From positions 124,001-188,000 of the forward strand of contig CACOWI010000001.1 of the NCBI GenBank assembly GCA_902630885.1: a stretch of 64,000 bases of DNA. Reading direction: 5' to 3'. Position numbers and translations under genes: made by a program. The notes beneath the pieces are model-generated. The model did not search any database. It saw only the letters and a list, made by a program, of their open reading frames with translations, and had not been told where the DNA came from. Source of the stretch: an uncultured SAR86 cluster bacterium. GTDB taxonomy: Bacteria; Pseudomonadota; Gammaproteobacteria; Magnimaribacterales; D2472. The first letter of the stretch is position 1; each line of letters opens with the position of its first letter. Shown one piece after another: positions 60,329 to 64,000 of this stretch.

Positions 60329-61060
60329 ATGCAAATCTACATTAAAGATGATGTTTCTAATGAGTTTATAAAAAGCATTACAACTTTTTATAAACTAGAA
60401 CAAGTTTTAGACAAACCAACCTCAAATCATTATTTTATGTATGATTCAACCGGGTTATCTTTTGTGAAAGATTCCTCAAAACCAAAAGAGATTTTACATA
60501 TTGATTTTTTGAAAGGATCTTTAGGCTGGCGAATGAAGAGAGCAAGTCATGAAAGAAATTTGAAAAAAGCTCTGGGCAAAATTGACAAACAACTTTTGAT
60601 ATTTGATGCCACTGCAGGCTTATTGACGGACTCTATGATTTTTCTTTCATTAGGCCATAAAGTCATTGCTGTTGAGCAGAGCAATATAATTTTTTCTCTT
60701 GTAAAAGATGCGATCATAAGAGCAGAAACAAAAATACCAGAACTAAAAAATTTGGTATTTTTAAATGATAATTCACTAGATGTTTATAAAAGTATGACTG
60801 AAGAAATTGATGTAATTTATTTAGATCCTATGTATCCAATGTTAAAAAAAAATACAAAAAAATCTGGCAAAATAGAATTCATTAAAAAGATTTTAGAATT
60901 AGAAAATTTTAGGGATGAAAAAGACTATCTTATCCAGAAATTTTTTGATGTTGATTACAAAAAAATTATTTTAAAAAGACCTTTAAAACACAGAAAAAAT
61001 TATAGTAATATTAATTATCAGGTATTTGGCAAAACTACGAGATTTGATATTTATTTATGA
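60329..61060 (+). CDS. rsmJ: RsmJ-like 16S rRNA methyltransferase
   Basis: RsmJ methylates G1516 of 16S rRNA at N2. The 243-residue protein has the HIDFLKGSLGWRMKRASHERN lead-in, a SAM-binding IFDATAGLLTDSMIFLSLGHKVIAVEQ and the catalytic-type motif YLDPMYPML. The SAM motif of relatives reads DATAGLGRD; here it is DATAGLLTD. Length is close to normal. It overlaps the next gene by four bases. Confidence 0.78.
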   Translation: MQIYIKDDVSNEFIKSITTFYKLEQVLDKPTSNHYFMYDSTGLSFVKDSSKPKEILHIDFLKGSLGWRMKRASHERNLKKALGKIDKQLLIFDATAGLLTDSMIFLSLGHKVIAVEQSNIIFSLVKDAIIRAETKIPELKNLVFLNDNSLDVYKSMTEEIDVIYLDPMYPMLKKNTKKSGKIEFIKKILELENFRDEKDYLIQKFFDVDYKKIILKRPLKHRKNYSNINYQVFGKTTRFDIYL

Positions 61061-62124
61061 TAGAAATTAAAGAAGACTCAATAATTCTTACTGACGATGA
61101 CAATAAATTTGATCTCCCTTTTTTATGGCTTAGAGATAATTGTCAATGTGATGAATGTAGAATTACTGAGACTCAAGAAAAGCAATTTTTACTTCATTCA
61201 GTTCCTGTAGATATTACACCAAAACATGCTGAGGAAATTGATAATATTATTAAGGTTGTTTGGCCTGATGATCATGAAACTATAATTCCTATTGAGCTAA
61301 TAAAAAATTCGTTTAAACCTAGATACCCCAATCATTGTGAGTGGCCAAATGGATTCGAACCTAAAAAATTTTCATGGTCAGATTTTCTTGATAATAAAAA
61401 GGTCGCAATTGAGGCCTTAAAAACATTTGTAACTTATGGAGTGATTATTCTCAAAGATGCACCTAAGGAATCAAACTCACTAGAGTTCCTTGCTAAAAGA
61501 CTTGGACCAATAAATGAAGTTCTATTTGAAAGAATCCATAATGTTTCAGTTACAGGCCATGTCTACAACGTAGCGCATACTCCTAAAGGGCTCCCGCCAC
61601 ATAATGATTTTGCAAGTTATAAGTCTCAACCAAGCGTTCAGGTTTTACACATGCTAGAAAATGAATGTGAGGGGGGAGAATCGATAATTGTAGATGGATG
61701 GCAAGTAGCAAAAGATTTAAGAGATGAAATCCCAGAATATTTTTCAATTCTTCAAAAATTTAATGTTCCTTTTAGAGAATTTGATGAAGAAAATGAAACA
61801 TATGCTGAAGCTCCTCTTATTCAATGTGCAAGTGATGGATCAATTGAGAGTTTCAGATTCTCAAATCAACTTATGCAAATGATAGATCCCAGAAAAGAAG
61901 GTATTAGAGAATTTTACAAAGCCTATCACGAAGTTTCATCTAGAGTTCATCAAGATAAATATCGCTCAACTTTTAGACTTAATGGTGGAGAGGCTCTAGT
62001 TGTTGCAAGCTTAAGAGTTTTACATGCTCGTGAACCTTTTGTACCTAATGGCAAAAGACATCTTCAAGATGCATATTTTACTTACGATAATGCAGCAAAT
62101 AATATTGTCTTGTTGTCGCATTAA
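61057..62124 (+). CDS. Gamma-butyrobetaine hydroxylase-like 2-oxoglutarate dioxygenase
   Basis: The 355-residue protein has an N-terminal DUF971-type zinc segment (LWLRDNCQCDECRI) and a C-terminal TauD/CAS-type fold. The iron ligands are HND in PPHNDFAS and a distal His in RVLHARE, with a 2-oxoglutarate Arg nearby. This fits gamma-butyrobetaine or trimethyllysine hydroxylase relatives. A role in carnitine or betaine use is likely, but no other carnitine gene is here to support it. Confidence 0.85.
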   Translation: MIEIKEDSIILTDDDNKFDLPFLWLRDNCQCDECRITETQEKQFLLHSVPVDITPKHAEEIDNIIKVVWPDDHETIIPIELIKNSFKPRYPNHCEWPNGFEPKKFSWSDFLDNKKVAIEALKTFVTYGVIILKDAPKESNSLEFLAKRLGPINEVLFERIHNVSVTGHVYNVAHTPKGLPPHNDFASYKSQPSVQVLHMLENECEGGESIIVDGWQVAKDLRDEIPEYFSILQKFNVPFREFDEENETYAEAPLIQCASDGSIESFRFSNQLMQMIDPRKEGIREFYKAYHEVSSRVHQDKYRSTFRLNGGEALVVASLRVLHAREPFVPNGKRHLQDAYFTYDNAANNIVLLSH

Positions 62125-62376
62125 GTGAAATTATCAGAAGCAGATATATCTAGGATTATTGAAATGGCTTGGGAAGATAGAACTCCATTCGATGCAATAG
62201 AGGCTCAATTCGATGTTACGCTCGATGAGGTTGTAAAAATTATGAGAGAAAATCTAGCCAAAAATAGCTTTAATTTATGGCGTAAAAGAGTAAGAGGAAG
62301 AAAAACAAAGCACTCAGAATTGAGAAACTTTAAAGTTGGCAGACATCACTCACATGACCAGAACAAACATAAGTAA
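62125..62376 (+). CDS. TIGR03643-family small protein
   Basis: The 83-residue protein starts at GTG right after the dioxygenase stop. MAWEDRTPFDAIEAQF and SFNLWRKRVRGRKTKH match the TIGR03643 family of small, basic gammaproteobacterial proteins of unknown function. The helix-turn-helix-like first part (DRTPFDAIEAQFDVTLDEVVKIM) and basic end suggest nucleic-acid contact, which is inference. Confidence 0.82.
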   Translation: MKLSEADISRIIEMAWEDRTPFDAIEAQFDVTLDEVVKIMRENLAKNSFNLWRKRVRGRKTKHSELRNFKVGRHHSHDQNKHK

Positions 62377-62662
62377 CGATAAGATTAAATTCTATAATCT
62401 CCATAAATCATTCTTTAGTGACATAGATAATACTACCTGTGAGGTTTCTGATAAAAATGTAATTATCAATGAGATTTGCAAAGAAAATCCTGATCCAGCA
62501 TCTGTTCAGCTAGAATTTAATGACCGTGACTATTATTTTATATATTATTGGGATGGTTATTCACTGGCAGAAAAGTGTGAGATTAAAGACTACAAAACTG
62601 CACTTATACAATTTAAGAAATATGCTAAGAGACTGGCTAAAAATTTGAAGCGTTATAAATAA
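62354..62662 (+). CDS. Hypothetical protein (102 residues)
   Basis: ATG 62354 gives 102 residues and overlaps the previous gene by 23 bases; a TTG at 62336 is also in frame. The protein is soluble with aromatic residues in DYYFIYYWDGYSLAEKCEI and a basic tail KRLAKNLKRYK. I do not recognise it. It is the last gene before a hairpin terminator. Confidence 0.6.
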   Translation: MTRTNISNDKIKFYNLHKSFFSDIDNTTCEVSDKNVIINEICKENPDPASVQLEFNDRDYYFIYYWDGYSLAEKCEIKDYKTALIQFKKYAKRLAKNLKRYK

Positions 62663-62687
62663 AAATGCGGTCTAGATGACCGCATTT
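62663..62687. terminator. Hairpin terminator between convergent genes
   Basis: A perfect ten-base-pair stem, AAATGCGGTC with GACCGCATTT, encloses TAGAT. It lies between two genes that end towards each other. T-rich flanks are short, so it may be a weak bidirectional terminator. Confidence 0.75.
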
Positions 62688-62711
62688 ATAAATTGTGTGC
62701 AATTAGGCGCT

Positions 62712-64000
62712 TTAATATCCATCACCACCACCGCCGCCGCTGCCACCATTGCCACTGCTGTCTGCGACATAATGTGATTTAGCTTTAAACATTTCATCAG
62801 ATGTTGAGTTTTCTGCGCCATGAAAACCCTGTGCACCTGGCATATAAAATGTTAGTCCTGGGTACTCATGAAAAGTATGGGTGTGATCATCTGTATTTTG
62901 ACGAGTTAAATAAACTTTATGTGTATATCCTGAGGCACCTTTAAATGGACCTGTTGAAACAGTACCTTTTATTTGAAGTGCTCCAGATGCACTAGTCACA
63001 TCAATTTTAGCTTGTTCAAAAGACGATACCTTGACTATTTTGCCACTCGCATACATATTGTTGTGAAAATCACAATATGGATATAGTGTGTCTGGCGTGC
63101 TAGAGCTGACAGTTAAAGTTAAAGTATCTTTGTTCCATCCCTCAGCTGTTCCAATTTCACCCGCGTCTGTACTGGTAGCATTTTGTTGAGTAGAAATTTT
63201 AAAAGGATGACCTGAAGTAACTGAACTAGCAGCGTCAAATTTTACTACGTCACCTTCTTTAACATAAATAATAAATTCAGTACTTCTAGCATTTACATTA
63301 TCTACAATATAATTTGAAGAGGCGTTATTAGAAAGCGTATAAGTTGTAGTGGTCATGTCGGCTTCATTATCCGTGATCGTACCTCCGTCCCATGATGTAT
63401 CTTGGTTGATCCAATCTATTGTATTAAAAACTAATTTATCAATAGCAGTTGATGATGCAGTCCCATCCATGACTGATGCCATTAAAGTTTTAAGTTCTGA
63501 AACACCAGCCTTTGCAAAATGCGAATGAGCATTTGAGGAGTTTGCATTAATTTTTTGCATGTAAGCTGATATTCCTGCTGAAAGGTCAATTAACTGATCG
63601 CTTGTTGGAGCAAAATCCGTGTCCTCAGAGAGACTTGTCAACATATCTTTTATGAATGTTGTATCACCTAAAGAAGTTTCTGAACTAGATCTGTTAACAA
63701 GAGATTTAGCAAGAGTATTTCCAGGACTATCACTTGAAAAACTGTAAACTCCTTTAAGGACTTCATTTAGAACCACTAGTTGAGTATTAACAACTGCAGC
63801 TTTGTTTTGTATTGAGTTATCAAGATTTGAGAAAGGATTATTAAATCTGATCATAAATGATGAATCTAGTCCCAATTTTGTTTTAAAAGTGTCATAGTCA
63901 GTGCTTTTATTGTATTCGTTCATCATTGAGCTTATTGGCGAAACAACAAAAGATTGATCAGTAACAGGTTGACTCAAGGCAAGACTATCACCCTCACTAA
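62712..64000 (-). CDS. Large surface-type protein, C-terminal part with cupredoxin-like segment (partial)
   Basis: The frame is open through the right edge, so at least 429 residues of a longer protein are seen; there is no reason to trust a start within the window. Near its left part VVSPISSMMNEY and the long SSxxT-rich helices resemble the VISPLTTL-type units of large marine adhesins. Residues about 225-325 form a cupredoxin-like segment, FIIYVKEGDVVKFD, GHPF and YPYCDFHNNMYASG, where Cys, His and Met look like copper ligands. A histidine-rich stretch DDHTHTFHEYPG follows, then a glycine-rich end GGSGGGGGDGY. Transport by a type I system or surface display is inference. Confidence 0.6.
   Translation of the reverse strand, partial: SEGDSLALSQPVTDQSFVVSPISSMMNEYNKSTDYDTFKTKLGLDSSFMIRFNNPFSNLDNSIQNKAAVVNTQLVVLNEVLKGVYSFSSDSPGNTLAKSLVNRSSSETSLGDTTFIKDMLTSLSEDTDFAPTSDQLIDLSAGISAYMQKINANSSNAHSHFAKAGVSELKTLMASVMDGTASSTAIDKLVFNTIDWINQDTSWDGGTITDNEADMTTTTYTLSNNASSNYIVDNVNARSTEFIIYVKEGDVVKFDAASSVTSGHPFKISTQQNATSTDAGEIGTAEGWNKDTLTLTVSSSTPDTLYPYCDFHNNMYASGKIVKVSSFEQAKIDVTSASGALQIKGTVSTGPFKGASGYTHKVYLTRQNTDDHTHTFHEYPGLTFYMPGAQGFHGAENSTSDEMFKAKSHYVADSSGNGGSGGGGGDGY

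Noticed and set aside
62663-62687. The hairpin at 62663 as a repeat or regulatory RNA
   Set aside because: Its position between convergent genes fits a terminator, and no other copy was noticed.

Overview
The window is AT-rich, with short intergenic gaps, many 1-35 base gene overlaps and almost only housekeeping genes. Gene order and protein families point to a streamlined marine gammaproteobacterium, SAR86-like at a guess. Support comes from Pseudomonas-type blocks such as rpsP-rimM-trmD-rplS, xerD-dsbC-hom-thrC, rpoE-rseA-degP-lepA-lepB-rnc-era-recO-acpS and nrdAB, from a nickel superoxide dismutase, and from the complete TCA block. The taxonomic placement is inference. I saw no tRNA, rRNA, CRISPR array, insertion sequence or prophage.

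Layout: 1-294 is the tail of der. 387-11179 is one TCA-cycle run, sdhCDAB-sucAB-lpd-sucCD, ended by a convergent MATE exporter. 12585-20993 holds an acyltransferase that appears to start at ATT, msrB, murJ, ribF, ileS, lspA, ispH and ampD. ampG follows at 20990-22255. A VanZ-like gene broken by one in-frame TAA lies at 22242-22574. groES-groEL ends in a clear terminator and is followed by a nickel-SOD cassette: a small membrane protein, sodN and the maturation protease sodX. A corC-like/ypjD-like pair is on the minus strand. 27513-34817 is rpsP-rimM-trmD-rplS-xerD-dsbC-hom-thrC, in which S16 and L19 both carry long acidic Ala-Pro-Glu repeats. prfB-lysS, a DUF6231-like gene with mdh, an SDR and nrdA-nrdB-gst follow. 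The nrdA upstream region has two NrdR boxes and a DnaA box. Next come glpK, an orphan ABC ATPase, serA, a non-coding 306-base stretch with three DnaA boxes and AT-rich repeats, and ung.

49270-62662 covers ygfZ/sdhE, the sigma-E module, lepA-lepB-rnc-era-recO-acpS-adk, a short divergent TsaB-like protein, uppP, rsmJ, a gamma-butyrobetaine-hydroxylase-like dioxygenase and two small genes. The window closes with a strong hairpin and the C-terminal part of a large surface-type protein on the minus strand. That protein has a cupredoxin-like segment and a glycine-rich tail.

The most notable points are the paired acidic repeat extensions on S16 and L19, the likely ATT start of the acyltransferase, the in-frame nonsense codon in the VanZ-like gene, the origin-like DnaA box cluster before ung, the nickel-SOD cassette with an undescribed 58-residue membrane protein, and the partial cupredoxin-like protein at the right edge.
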